Shown here: piece after piece, positions 22,501 to 36,600 of the stretch
How the letters are laid out: each line of letters begins with the position of its first letter
Position numbering within the stretch: the stretch's first letter is position 1
Source: Nissolia schottii
Taxonomy: Eukaryota > Streptophyta > Magnoliopsida > Fabales > Fabaceae
Direction of reading: 5' to 3'
NCBI GenBank assembly: GCA_003254905.1
Contig: QANU01010622.1
Location: forward strand, 95,384 to 159,383
DNA length: 64,000 bases
Notes under the pieces: model-generated
The model's database searches: none
The model's input: only the letters and a program-made list of their open reading frames with translations
Told to the model about the DNA's origin: nothing
Position numbers and translations under genes: made by a program

Positions 22501-25149
22501 GATGTGAATATTGTACTTGAGGCAATTTAATATTCAGCAACAATAGCAAAATGCCTATATATTGTAAATCATTTTGTACTCTGAGAAGAAGTGAAAAATA
22601 CATTCAGTTTACACACATTCTCTAATATTTTCTTTCCTCTTGGTATCAGAGCTCCAAATCTAGAGTCTGATCACCTTCCACTGTTTCCAACCTCCATTGC
22701 TAGAAACTTTTTACAGCCATATTTGTTGTGTTACCTTTCATAGTCTTCCGGCCTTCATTTTTGGACGTATTTTATTCCTTGTTTTTGGCTTTGCCCTAAG
22801 TTCCCCTATTTTCTTCCCTTCTTTCACATTATTTCTCCTAACTCAGTACCGTTATTGCCGCTAACCAACTTTCCAACAACTTTTTCGATCAACCAACTCC
22901 ACCGCTAGTCTCACCACCCTTAGATTGGCCAACTATCTCTGCCTGCCATTTCGTCTTTGACCATCACCGAGCTTCCCCGAGCCATTTCCAACCACCTTTT
23001 TACCATGGCAAATCCCAAAAATGCCAAAAATCAGCTCAATGTGGTCATTTTGGGGAACTCGTGTGTAGGGACAGATGTTCCATCTCTCCATAGAGATGAG
23101 ATTTCACATNNNNNNNNNNNNNNNNNNNNNNNNNNNNNNNNNNNNNNNNNNNNNNNNNNNNNNNNNNNNNNNNNNNNNNNNNNNNNNNNNNNNNNNNNNN
23201 NNNNNNNNNNNNNNNNNNNNNNNNNNNNNNNNNNNNNNNNNNNNNNNNNNNNNNNNNNNNNNNNNNNNNNNNNNNNNNNNNNNNNNNNNNNNNNNNNNNN
23301 NNNNNNNNNNNNNNNNNNNNNNNNNNNNNNNNNNNNNNNNNNNNNNNNNNNNNNNNNNNNNNNNNNNNNNNNNNNNNNNNNNNNNNNNNNNNNNNNNNNN
23401 NNNNNNNNNNNNNNNNNNNNNNNNNNNNNNNNNNNNNNNNNNNNNNNNNNNNNNNNNNNNNNNNNNNNNNNNNNNNNNNNNNNNNNNNNNNNNNNNNNNN
23501 NNNNNNNNNNNNNNNNNNNNNNNNNNNNNNNNNNNNNNNNNNNNNNNNNNNNNNNNNNNNNNNNNNNNNNNNNNNNNNNNNNNNNNNNNNNNNNNNNNNN
23601 NNNNNNNNNNNNNNNNNNNNNNNNNNNNNNNNNNNNNNNNNNNNNNNNNNNNNNNNNNNNNNNNNNNNNNNNNNNNNNNNNNNNNNNNNNNNNNNNNNNN
23701 NNNNNNNNNNNNNNNNNNNNNNNNNNNNNNNNNNNNNNNNNNNNNNNNNNNNNNNNNNNNNNNNNNNNNNNNNNNNNNNNNNNNNNNNNNNNNNNNNNNN
23801 NNNNNNNNNNNNNNNNNNNNNNNNNNNNNNNNNNNNNNNNNNNNNNNNNNNNNNNNNNNNNNNNNNNNNNNNNNNNNNNNNNNNNNNNNNNNNNNNNNNN
23901 NNNNNNNNNNNNNNNNNNNNNNNNNNNNNNNNNNNNNNNNNNNNNNNNNNNNNNNNNNNNNNNNNNNNNNNNNNNNNNNNNNNNNNNNNNNNNNNNTTTT
24001 TTCTAATTTTGTAAAAGAACATGGCATTATTCATGAACTTACTTGTGTTGATACCCCACAACAAAATGGTGTGGCAGAAAGAAATAATAGGCATTTATTA
24101 GAAGTCACCAAGGCTCTTCTATTACAGATGTTTGTACCTACCTCTTACTAGGGTGAGGCTATTTTAACAGCTACTTATCTTATTAATAAGGTGCATGCTC
24201 GAGTTTTGGGTAAGGTTAGTCCTATTCAATGTATGTTATCACACTTTCCCTCTGCCCCTGTTATGCAAAGTTTACAACCTCGGGGTTTTTGGGTGTGTTG
24301 CCTTTGTCCATGTGCATCGTCAACATCATAACAAACTTGATCCTAGGGCTATTACATGCATTTTCTTAGGTTATGCTCCTGACAAGAAAGGATACAAATG
24401 TTTCCACCAGTCTAGTCGTCGTTTTTGTCTCCATGGGTGTTAACTTTAATAAAACTGGGTCTTTCTTTAGTCCTCGACTTCAGAAGGAGAGTCCTTTGGA
24501 AGCCGAGTTGCCGTCTCCCAGTCCTTTATTCCTCTCCCGTCATCACGAGAAATTCCTTTGGAAGCCCTTGATTCTGCATCTAATTCCAATCAAGAGATGG
24601 TATCTTCTGTTGCACCATTTGAAATAGTCAAAAGAAAACCTATTTTTTGTGTATCAAAGGAGAAAGAAACCTGACTTGGTCCAACAACTCCAAGAGCCCA
24701 AACCTACAACAAGTACTGAAGGTACTAGTTCTATTCTAGTACAGAACTAAGCATATTGAGATTGACCGGCACTTTATCAAGGAAAAGTTGGACAGCGGAT
24801 TAATAGCCACAGCGCATGTTCCTTCATGTTCCTTCTGGGCTTAAACTAGTAGATGTGTTGACGAAAGGACTTCCCACAAAAAAGTTTCGAGAACTTACAT
24901 GCAAGTTGGGAATGATAGATATCCATTCACCAACCTGAGGGGGAGTGTTGAGATTTGTTTAGATTATGTACATATTTATTATATATTTTCAGATATAATT
25001 AGGGATACAATTAGATGTGAATATTGTATTAGGCAATTTAGTATTTAGCAATAACTGTAAAATGCCTATATATTGTAAATCATTTTGTACTCTGACAAGA
25101 AGTGAAAAATACATTCAGTTTACACACATTCTCTAATATTTTCTTACTA

Positions 25150-25191
<42 letters not shown>

Positions 25192-27642
25192 TTATATTTA
25201 TATATATATATATAAAATATTAAAATTAAGTGCAAAACATGACAAGTACAAGATTCTACAGCATCTTTTTCAGTTCATCAGTTAATCATTTAATCTGAAT
25301 AACTTTTTCAATACTGTATCTTTATGTCCATAATGAGAATCATGTGTGAAAGGAATAAGAAACATACTGGTAGGGTTGTCTGTCCAGCTTCATCCATAAT
25401 GCATACATCAAATTTCATGTTGGCAAGCAAGGGACTGGAAATGCCCAGACAAGTAACTGCAACAACTTTGACTTGTCCTAACCTTATTTTGATATCTTCA
25501 ATATTTTGTATATTTGTTGCTGAGATAGAAATTTCTGTCATAAAATTTTCTACAAATTTTACAAATTAAAAGGGACAGTGCTAGCAATATATTGGCAAAC
25601 CTGAAAGGCAATGTCCTCTGACCTCCTCATGCACAGCTTCTGGTCTTCCAATGCGAACAAAATCAATGCCCTGCATCCATTTATAATAGAATGACACGAG
25701 CAACTTAACAATTCAAGGAACCACAATATATTATAGTCAATTGGATATGGAGGCATGCATCAGTAAAGTAAATTTAATGCTCCTAGCAGGACAGCAGTCA
25801 ATTTGATTGTGTCAAAGAAGCTATAAAGGATAAGCCAAAGACCCAAGATGGCAAGTGAGTTGTAATACAGTTCAGACAGATAGAAGACGCAAGATACAAC
25901 AGAAGCTGCTATGAAGGCATGTGAAGACAGAGACGCAGCAGAAACAGCAGAAGATGGGGGATGGTCAGATGGAGCAGAATATTAGGGCTAAGGTAACTTC
26001 TGATTAGAGAGACTCCTAGTGAAGATTGCTTTATAAAAAAGCAAGTGTACCTCCTGTCAATTGCATTGTGGTACAGCAGCCAGAGAGTTTCACAGCCAGA
26101 TCATAGGACTTTTGTACGAGCCGTATTTCAGAACTATTTTATCATTCAAATGATAAACAAATGATATTTTGTCAGGTTGTTTTTACATCTAGCTACATGT
26201 TAAAGAGAAACCACAGTTAAATGTCTAATGGGAAGGAATTCAAGGGAAAAAGTAAAGTGGAATGGAATTAAATGATAGAGGATGAATTTGGTGGCCCACT
26301 TAAGAACACGAGTTATGGCTGACATTCTTGTTATGAGTATCTTAAAACTTGTGTTATTTTTTTCTTGATAAAAGAGGAAATTCAGATAAAGAGAAATGAC
26401 TACTAACTGTAAGGAGGATAAGAAATCCTCCATAAAATAAAGGAAAACAAACATGCAACAAAGAATACATATGAAAAGGGAAACCCTTTAAGAAGACAAT
26501 ATTGTCCCAAAGTAGTATGTCCAAATCAGTAACAAATATTTTTAAAATATATATGTTAGACATCATTCAGATACTTGGGGGCAGATTTTACATTTCTGGT
26601 TAATGTGATGAATGTCTAATAATATATGCAAAATCTTTTCAATGGATTCACCAGTGACATAACTGAAACTTTTAGTTATTAACACATGATTGCCCACAAA
26701 CAGATTCACCAGAAATGCAAGTGAGATCTCCAGTTCTTTATATGTTATTCATTATGTCCCAATGATGTCTAAAAAGTTATGTACCAAGAACAGCCTTGAA
26801 TCAGTAAAGCTTGACTTCAAAATTAGTCCAAAGACCTAGGGCACACCCAACATTCTCCAAAAATGCCAAACAAAGAATTCCACAGAAACAGCAGCAGCAA
26901 AATGTGAAGTAAAAATAAAAGGAGGATGTTTGGTGGAAGCAAAATAGACATAGAAAAGTTCTTATATATAAGTGCTTTGCACTTGGACACATTTATTGTG
27001 AAGACACCCACTGCAACAAAAAATGAGATAAATTGTTCACTGCATTTAGGTTGCGAATGTTATGTTCGCTTTTAAATATCAGTGGGTGTTAACTGGTAAG
27101 TACATTTTAAGCCAAACTACCTAAACCTCTGACGTTATTTATTTTACTCTGTTCTTCAGCCCTTCACTGAACAGTTCACAAAGGACAATTCAAGTAAATG
27201 GCAAGCATATTTTTTCATGCATCGTGTAGTCATTTTTAATAAAATACCTGTGCTTTTAGTTTCATGAGTAAATTATCAACAGCAGAGTTTGTATAGGCTG
27301 TCAGTAAAATCGAAGAGCCTCTAATCAACAAGGCTTGCACAGCATGAACCAAAGTAGATGTCTTCCCTGTTCCCGGCATCCCTAATATAAGCGCATAATC
27401 TTTTGCTTTAAGTATCTGACAATCAATAACAAAGGAGAGCCACTAAGAAAGATCATTTCAAGCTTCCACCATAAACTAAAGCAACTTGCAGAATAAATTG
27501 GGAAATGAACTCATCAAATTTCAGCTTCATTGCAAACCTTGAGAATTGCTTTCTGTTGATCATCATTCAAACTCTTCTCCGACCACACATAAGATATTGC
27601 TGGATCCTGGCTGACTATAGTTCCACTGTCAAATATAGGAGC
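13504..27642 (-). CDS. DNA2: DNA2 exons 23-34 (superfamily 1 helicase domain)
   Basis: Exons: 23 27538-27642, 24 27248-27415, 25 25601-25670, 26 25368-25519, 27 19247-19324, 28 19067-19159, 29 18830-18967, 30 15536-15575, 31 15378-15451, 32 14009-14146, 33 13750-13869, 34 13504-13665. They encode residues 928-1372. Motifs in order: Q-motif region [10 protein letters not shown], Walker A GMPGTGKT, Ia [66 protein letters not shown]. Intron 26 (19325-25367) carries two opposed copia elements and intron 29 (15576-18829) a third. All helicase residues look intact. Confidence 0.93.
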
Positions 27643-30600
27643 CTTAAGCCAGCATCCCATCAGGACAGAAAAAGAAGCAAGCAGTTATTATAGATGATGA
27701 CTTCAGGAGAGGGAAACTCATACAGAAAATGCAGCAAGTAATTCACCTCAAGGTCAACAATCATTCTCCTCAGACGAGCACTCTGACCATTTTGTAGAAA
27801 AAGTTGCACAAGATTAAACCTTTAAGAAAAACGCCAGAAATTAATTATACAATTAAAATAACTTTCAATACCAGAACACACCATGCAAATTAAAGTTTGA
27901 AAAAAGCAGTAGTCAGAGAAACACCTCATAATTGCAAATGAGGTCACGGCTTCGTCCTTGTCAATTCTCCAAACCTGTTGAGTGAGATCATGTGTAGTGG
28001 AAGATCTTCCAGGAATTCGCAAGCGTTTTGAAAAGGAAACCTAGATGAAGTTTACAAAGTAAGTACTAACTTGTAACTAATCATCATAGTATTACAAGAC
28101 AGTCCACTTGAGGATTATGCAACCTCGTCTTTGTAAATATGTGCTTGTAAAGACAAACATAGCAAGTAAAATACTAACTTTAGGTCGAAAGTGGTAAAAA
28201 TTTAATAAAAAGAAATAATTATTATAATACTTACAGATACATGAGTCTGGCTAATATCAGAGATCACCCCTTTTGCAATAGTTTGCCGGCTAGATTCATT
28301 ACTCAATATCTAAAATAAAGAAGAAAAAAAAACTAATTAAAAGAATATAGAATGACAACCAATGATTAAGTAAGATGCACAATACAACTCTTTCGTCAAA
28401 AGCAATTTCTGGGTAGGAAACAATAATCCCTCACCAATGTCTTGCATGACTAACTTATGGGCTCTGTCAGTTAGAATTCCGTTAAAGGGAACAGAATAAG
28501 AAAAGTAGCAATAAAATGATCGTATATAGTGAAATACCAATTTTAATCTTAATTGAAATTTGAAATGACTCGGTGACAAGGAACATGCAATCACAATTTC
28601 TAGCAATATATGGAGTAACTGGTTCATAATTTAATTTGGCAGGATTGTACAACAAACAAGCAACAAAGACATCAGCATAACACATCTACTAGCAACATAG
28701 ACTTATAAATATCCAGGTGTTGCCATCATTTCTGTAAAGTCAAAACTGACGAAAATTTCAAAGATCATAATTGTTATTTCTTTGTATCTGTTTACATGCA
28801 AGAGAATGGCCATAGCAGAAAGCGTTATATATAGCCATTCCAGGTGTATGCTTTCATATCCAGGTGTGTACTTTCTTCACTATTGTAGCCATTCCACAAT
28901 CCACTATGCTTATATCACATTTTTGGAGGTGGTAACTCTGTTTCACATCCCACAACTAACTACGGTTATTTTGTCAAAATGCAGACATCACATTACTAAA
29001 TTCACTTATTTTGAAGAGTAAAAGGAAAAGAGATTATTCATACCACATAGTCTCCACTTCCGAGTGTTAGATCTAAATTTGTTGAAGAGGTACTAGAATG
29101 ATCACCATCACTATCTTTGGAGGTACAAGAAATATCTTGTCTAACAAAACGATATACAAAAAGATTATCTTTGACAGATTTCTGATGAGGAATTCCATTT
29201 GAAGGATCAAGAACAATAGAAGAAAGGCCGCCACTGTTTGAAATGTTTAAACTATGTGAGCGCCACACCTCTTTCTTTGAAAGCTGAAACAATGAACATA
29301 GAGGGGGGAAAAAGAGAAAAATTGGAAGACTCTTCAAACAATGTCAAATTCATTACGAATAAATCTCAGAGGAAAAGAATAAACACAGAATTTAAAAACT
29401 GCACCTCAGTCTCTTTAGCTTCCAAGTCAATCAGCCAATCCCAATGACAGAGGAACTTAGAATGGGAAGATGTAAGGTGATTAGTTTGAGAATCAAATAC
29501 ATCTCCCAATCCACTGCTTTCGATGCTTCCTCCATGTGCCTAAAGCATTGAAGTGCAACAGAAGGAAAAATGAAAAAAATTATACTAATAGATTTTTACA
29601 GAAATCATGCAATAATATTATGATATTCCATGTGAAAAGATTATTTAAGTATATCGTGAACTGCACCTGTAAATATAACAAAGTGCCGGACACATGTGAA
29701 CATAGCATGTCTATGCTAAATGATACTGGATTAGACAAATTTATTAATTTCAAGAATCATGATCAGGAATTGAGCAGCAATAGACAATTAGCTACTGGTT
29801 GACTTTGTAAAATAGTACAATGATACACTCTTTAGAACTAAAAATGCAATTAGCAAAATGTCCATTTTATCTATAAAAATTTGCGAATGAAATCTTTTTC
29901 CTTAGTTACCTATGTTTTGAACATGTCAAGTAGATCATAGTTTGAAATTTAAAAGATTCAGCAGATCCAGCCGTAACCAGGAAACATTTCAAAAGTAGTT
30001 ACAACAGTGTTAACTAAATTGCTACTCTAAACGGGTTAAAAGAAGTACCTTGTGATAAATGCTACAAACGTTAAGATGTCTACAACCTCTGCAAATGTTT
30101 GGACTCTACAATTCAAAGATGAAGAAAAGTAATGGCAATCCCATAAAGTTGTTAAATATATACTGTGTAACAAAATGGAAAAGCCCATACCCTTAACATT
30201 GGTGGCAGTTGTTGCAAGGTTAGTGCCTTAAGAATATCACTTGCTAGCTTGTTACGTTGCATAATCAGCCCAACAAAGTCAGATCTTTGAACCACAATGC
30301 CCTATGTACATATTAAATAAACCAATGTTACCTATCTTATGGGACAGACACAGATAACGTGAAGCAGCATAGTCTCACCTGTGTCTGATCTGATTGGAGA
30401 TAATATAGAAGACCAGAATCAATAGTCTTCTGGTACCTGATAGCATGGTCCGAACAAAGTAAATAATAGTTCAAAATAAATAAATAAATACAAATCCCTA
30501 TGCTGTTAGAAATGACAACGTTGTACCTTTCAGACATCAGGAGCGTGTATAAGATTACTTGGGCTCTATGTTCTACTGATGACTGCAGGTATGACATGCA

Positions 30601-33600
30601 AGGGTTGTGAGTAGAAAATATCATAAATGATTAATATAGTCAAACTAATGTTTATTGGTGCAGGTATGACTGCAGGTATGACGTGCAAGGGCTGTAAAAA
30701 TGTTTATTGGTGTCTCTATCTAATTTTCAGTTTTTATGGTTGATTGTAACCGAGGACCAGAATCTTGCCTGACTAGTTGGTGATTTCCCAGTTTTGAACT
30801 CTACCGGCATAATTTTCTCCTCTAGTTCATCTTTTATTGACTGAACTTTCACTCTGACAGAAGCATCAATCATCCCTTTCAAACCATATCTAGGAGCCCA
30901 TGCCATTTCCTCAATATCAATTACCTATATTAAACAAAAGTACATATAATCTTCAGTTTATGGGGAATGTGCAATATCCATGATAATGTAACATGCGTTT
31001 ATACATATCATGGATTGATATGCAGTCCACTGTCAACTTTCATGCTTAAATTAGCAGACAAACCTGACTAAAACACAAGCATTTAGATTTTTCATTTTAA
31101 CAAGATAATATTTTATCAAGTAGAAGAGAGAGAAGGTACAACAAAGAGAAGGTATCCTCAAAAGAAACAAACTTAAAAAACAGATGCATTTTTATGGGCA
31201 AATAAAGCACTTAAACATTAGAAACAGCAGTGTTCCCTCGCGACTTGCTAAGTAAAAATTGTACTGCATCTACAAGATGCATGTCTATGCTTGCCTAATA
31301 ATACAAGAAACAAAAGTTGGGCAAACACGAGACCAGATTAGAGCTTGCCTCAGATATGGCAACTTTCTTTGACCCATCAACAAATCCAAAATTAACATTA
31401 GGATCTTCTCTTTCCTGTCAAAACCCCAAATCATCAGTAACAATTTAACCAAGGAAAAAAATGAAAGTAAAATTTTAATACTATACTTGGAAAAAGATTG
31501 AACCTATAAAAGCAGTATTATCAAAGAAAAAGAAGAGTTGCACATTTTACTAGGGATACAACAGCTACACATTTTATGCTAAGTAGTTAAACTATATGAA
31601 CCCTCGTCAATCCAAAACAAAATTGGATCTGCAATATGAAATCTATTGCCAAAAAACATCCCACAAGCCCAGTTTCAAAATATCATCAACTTCCCTTCTA
31701 CCCTCTTTCATTCTGACCAACCATAGCATAAATCATCTTCCTCCACCATTGAACAAAGCCAAATTAATTTTACTAGGATTAGCTACTTATTATCAAAATA
31801 AATACTAGAAAATGTAAAAAAAAAATACCATACAGCCTGTGTTGTATCAGTTACATTTAGCAGCAGCAAGGAATTACTTCCATTCAAAAAGATAACAAAA
31901 ATTAAGAGTATTTACTCTTATGTGCATACATTTTGATCCCTGAAAGATTTTTCTTTTAACACTGTAATTCTTAAATGATTAAATGCACACACTTTAGTCC
32001 TCAAAAGATTTGACACTACCTGTAGTAGGGAAAATCATATACACATTAGCCTCTGAAAGCATTGGTTTTTAACATATTAGTCTCTGGCAGACAATTATGT
32101 GTATATATTTAATTTTTTAATGACTAGTGTGTTAAAGAGAAAATCTTTTAGGGACCAAAATGTATATTTACTCAAAGATAATATTTTCAAAGAAAGCAAT
32201 CTCTATTTTCACAAACCTCATTATTTTTGAACAGTATGATCCAACTCAATATTCTTGGAATAGCATCAATCAAGGTTTTCCGAACATCATTTTCATTTAC
32301 TGCAATGATGAAGAAATTAATAATCCCCACGAAATTGTTGCACAGTCAAAACTCAACAGATAACATCAAAGAAAATTTGGTGCTGATAAGTTCCACACTT
32401 TCAATGAGATATGTGTATTGCAATACATGATATACACACACACACACACACAATACCACACAAATTCACAATTCACACCTCCACATGCATACAAACTTTC
32501 TATGTTCCTCTGTAATACCACTTCTGAATAACCTTCCAAGAAACTTATTGTCGGATTGTCTTCTGTAAGCCCAGCCTGCACTAACAAACCATAATCCTGA
32601 TGTCTGATTCATCATTAGAATGAGAAATATATGAATATCTATACTGTCTTACAGGATATAGGATGAATTTCAGAGACCTGAAAGATTTGGTGAAGCAAGG
32701 TTCCTGTCATTGCTGCAGTAGAGTACTCATTGGATTTTAGCCTCTCATCTAAGACGGTTCTCCTAGGGCAACTAAAACTGGCAGCAACCTGGAAGATACC
32801 TTTACATTAGGAATAAACACAGACATGTCCATACACAAATATATAGAACAGAATATGTTGAACTGAATAAGAGCATTCATGATAGATAATCCAGACTGAA
32901 ATGGGTTTAATTCCTTCAAGTTTGGAGATGTGAATGACAATCAATCTACTTAGTTCAAATATACCATAGGGACAAAAATTCCTAAGTTTAACATGAAAAT
33001 GAATTGATGGAATTTTGTAAGACTAAATGAATTGCACCTGACATATCTGCTTCAACCACCAATTTTAAAGCATTTATGAATACAAAAAATATTATCAATA
33101 GATTAGAATAGTGACCATAAAGTGAGAGGAGGAAAGAAGCTAATTACTTGGGCAATGTATAGTCTTTGCCAATATTTGGTGCAAATGGCTAGAACACAAC
33201 ACTCATGTATTCAATGACAATTTCTCAGACAATCATGTTTTGTGGGAGAAGATTAGGCGTATATGATCTATTTGGTGTAAAGCTCACAATCTTCTTAAAG
33301 GATTCACCCTCACAAATATTTTGAGAGGTTGGGAAGTTTTACTCCATTGATAGCTTTCATAGTTTTTGGTTTATGTTGTTGTCTCTTTATTGAGGATCTT
33401 TTATCCTCTTACTTTTTATAATTCTCTTCTCTTCTTAATGAAATTCTTCTTTTATCCAAAAATAATAATAATAAACCTCAGATTTTAACATTTCTTACTG
33501 AGTAACCAGTGACAAGCAAGCTAAATGCCTAGTCATGAATTTTACCATACATCACTGGCTAAACATAAAGTCGGACAACAATTCACAGCAAGTCCACAGT

Positions 33601-36600
33601 ATAAGGGTCAACAATGTCTTATTATAAAGGAAAATTTGACGAGTTACATAATTAAAGATTGTAAGAAATTAATTTTCACAAATAATTTTTTTTGACAAAT
33701 CACCTAAATAATATTTGATGTATTAAATTAAGGAAGAAGACTGAAGCCACGGACGGAAATATGTAATAAGGTGGAGAAAGGAAAAAAAAGATAACTACCC
33801 TTGTTCCAGACACCAAAATATCTGGATGCACAATCAATAAATTATTATCATGACCAATATCATAACTTCCCCCTTCATCAGATTGACCAATTATGTTCAC
33901 AGTATCTCCAGGTACAATTACACTGTCCAACCTGAGATAATCCAGATAGCACATAATTGGATGAGGAATAATTGACAGGCAGGACAAATATGAAACTAAG
34001 AACTCAAACTCAAGAGTATTCTTGTAAAGAATTCAGTTAAGGGTGTTTAATTATAACAAGTAACAACTGAAGTAAATAACTGTAAACCTAAAGAAACAAG
34101 AGATATATAGGAAACTATAAATAACTCAAATGAATAACAGAACTACAATAACTACAACAGGTACTGTTTCAACAACAAGGAAAAAATTCAAATTCCAAAT
34201 ACTAAAGGTTGAAATGCCACAAATATGCAAATATACACAATGAAGCTCAAGTACACTAGAGCAGACCAACTTACCACTCATCCCACAAGTTTACTGCTAG
34301 GTCTTCTCCAGTTTGCTCATTTAGTAAATGAAGCACCTGTAAAGCAGTGGATCAACTAGAAGTCTAAAACATTTGCATGATTCTTAAAATTAGTAAGTAG
34401 TTGTAGCAATGAGCTTTACTGCACCTTGTATGGCCATTGAGAATCACCAGCAGATGAATCAACAAGCCTACGATTTTCAGATACCTAAAGTAGAAAATAA
34501 ATAGAAGCCCATGAGAATTCATTATTTGCCAACCAGAGAAGCAGTAAAAAAAACAGAATACAATTCCATAAGCTTACCTCCAAAACCAAATAATTAGAAC
34601 TAGAGAAGACGCCAACCACCTCTTTGGATATATGCGATCTTTTCCTTTCCACAGCATGGTTATCTCTAACAGCGAGCTCATCAGCAATTCCATCTTGGGA
34701 TTTAGAGGAAGAAGTAGCTTTACTACAAACTGAAGCATCGTTAACAGCAATGGCGTCTTCAACTTGATCCAACAGTTCAAGCAATGCCTATACAAATAAA
34801 CATTCAAATTAATGTGGTTTTCGTTTAAAATGGAGCTACTGAAGTTTAATCATTTCATACAATGAGAAGTAACAATTAATAAGTCAAAAGTATCCTTTAT
34901 GAAATGGGGGAAAGTGTGACAATGATTCTGATTTCAGAGGGCTTTGAAAACTCTTAACAGAAAATTTTCAATTAATCTGGCTTTTACTCAGTGAGAATAT
35001 AAGTAGTAATTTTCTGTACAACTTTTCTGTACATCAAACTTCCTACTGGTGTGCCTAAACCTTCACCTAATTCTGTTTGCATGTTAAAATGCCCTTTATA
35101 TGGCTTGAAACAGGAACCAAGAGTATGGTTTGAGAAGTTTCGATTCACACTACTTGGTTTTTCAGTCACACAAAGACAATAAGATCCACCCCTCTTTCTA
35201 CAAAGGACTTCTAAAGGAATTGTGGTACTCCTTTTTTATGTAGATGACATTGTGGTGACTGGTTCTTATCAAGAGGCAGAGGCCATCTCTACAATCAGGC
35301 AATTGTTGCATTCAACTTTTCACATGAAAGAACTTGGTCAGTTCACTTAATTCTTGGGGTTAGAAGTGAATTATCAACCTAAAGGCATATTTCTCAATCA
35401 GCACAAGTATATATTCAGGATGTGATCCAATCAAGCAGCATAAGCAATGCAATCTCTGCTAACACCCCCATGGAAATTAATGTGAAATATAGGTGAGATG
35501 AAGGTAATCTTCTAGAAGACCCAACTTTATATCACAAGCTAGTTGGTTACCTAACCATCACTCATCCAAACATTTCTTATGATGTCCATACAGTTAGCAA
35601 GTTCATGCAATCCCCCTGACATCTCCACTTTTCTGCAGTGCACCGCATCATTAGATACCTCCTTGGCACCCCCAAGCGTAGCTTATTCTTCCCTATAGGT
35701 TCATCACCTGATTGGGTTGGATGTCCTAACACAAGGAAATCTACAATTGGTTAGTGTATGTTTATGGGTGATGCTCCTATCTCATGGAAATGCAAGAAAC
35801 AAGACTCAGTCTCAAAATCATCCACTAAAACAGAGTATCGTGCCATGTCTGTTGCGCGCTCCAAAATAATTTGGTTACGTGGTCTTCTCACAAAACTTGG
35901 TTTTCTTCAACCACAACCAACCCCCCTACATGCTGACAAATCAAGTGCTATAGAAATGGCAACAAATTCGGTTTACCATGAACGAACAAAGCACATAGAG
36001 GCTGATTGCCACTCTATTAGAGAAGCATATGACCACAGAGTTATCACTCTACCTCATGGCTCAACATCTGTTCAAACTTCAGATCGTTGACATATTCACC
36101 AAATCCTTGACACGTCGACGCCATAATTTCCTAGTAAGCAAATTGATGCTTGTAGATTCACCAGGATCAATGTGACGGGGGATGGTAGCAGGATTGATTG
36201 GCAAAATCAGTGGGATTAATTGGCAAAACTAGTAGAACTGATTTGCAAGATCAATGGTGATTTAAATCGGCAGATTCATAGCATAGTATTGCTAGAACTT
36301 TAAAGCCAGTAAAGTCTATGCAATCGTGTATAGCTGTAATATGTAAATACATTATTCTGTCTTTAATTAGGATAGCTTAATTGTAGCAATTTAGCTAATT
36401 TTCAGGGATTTAAATCAGCTTGTATCAAACAATATTTACATGACAATTCTCCAACAAGGAGGACACACTTTTTACCCCACAATTTTCCAAGTTTAACAGT
36501 ATCAGTGCTTCTTGGGCACTCATGGATACTTGGTGGTCAAGCATAACAATAAACAAATGTCACCAAAACAGAAAATACTCCTTACAAAGCGTCACATTTT

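Larger units (their letters stand above)
22432..25152 (+). mobile_element. Ty1/copia retrotransposon with two LTRs, internal deletion and gap (DNA2 intron 26)
   Basis: Plus-strand element. The 5' LTR (22432-22640) is followed by a primer-binding site TGGTATCAGAGC (22641-22652, initiator-Met tRNA type). A gag start follows near 22957-23100, then a gap of N (23110-23996), integrase (24000-24450, [17 protein letters not shown]), a short RNase H tail (24745-24935, [14 protein letters not shown]) and a polypurine tract GAGGGGGAG before the 3' LTR (24946 to about 25152). Reverse transcriptase is missing, so it is non-autonomous. The LTRs are about 90 percent alike by eye. No clear 5-bp duplication was found. 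Confidence 0.88.

Noticed and set aside
22957..24151. Long frames spanning the N gap
   Set aside because: Most residues are N; only the ends (gag start and integrase) can be read.
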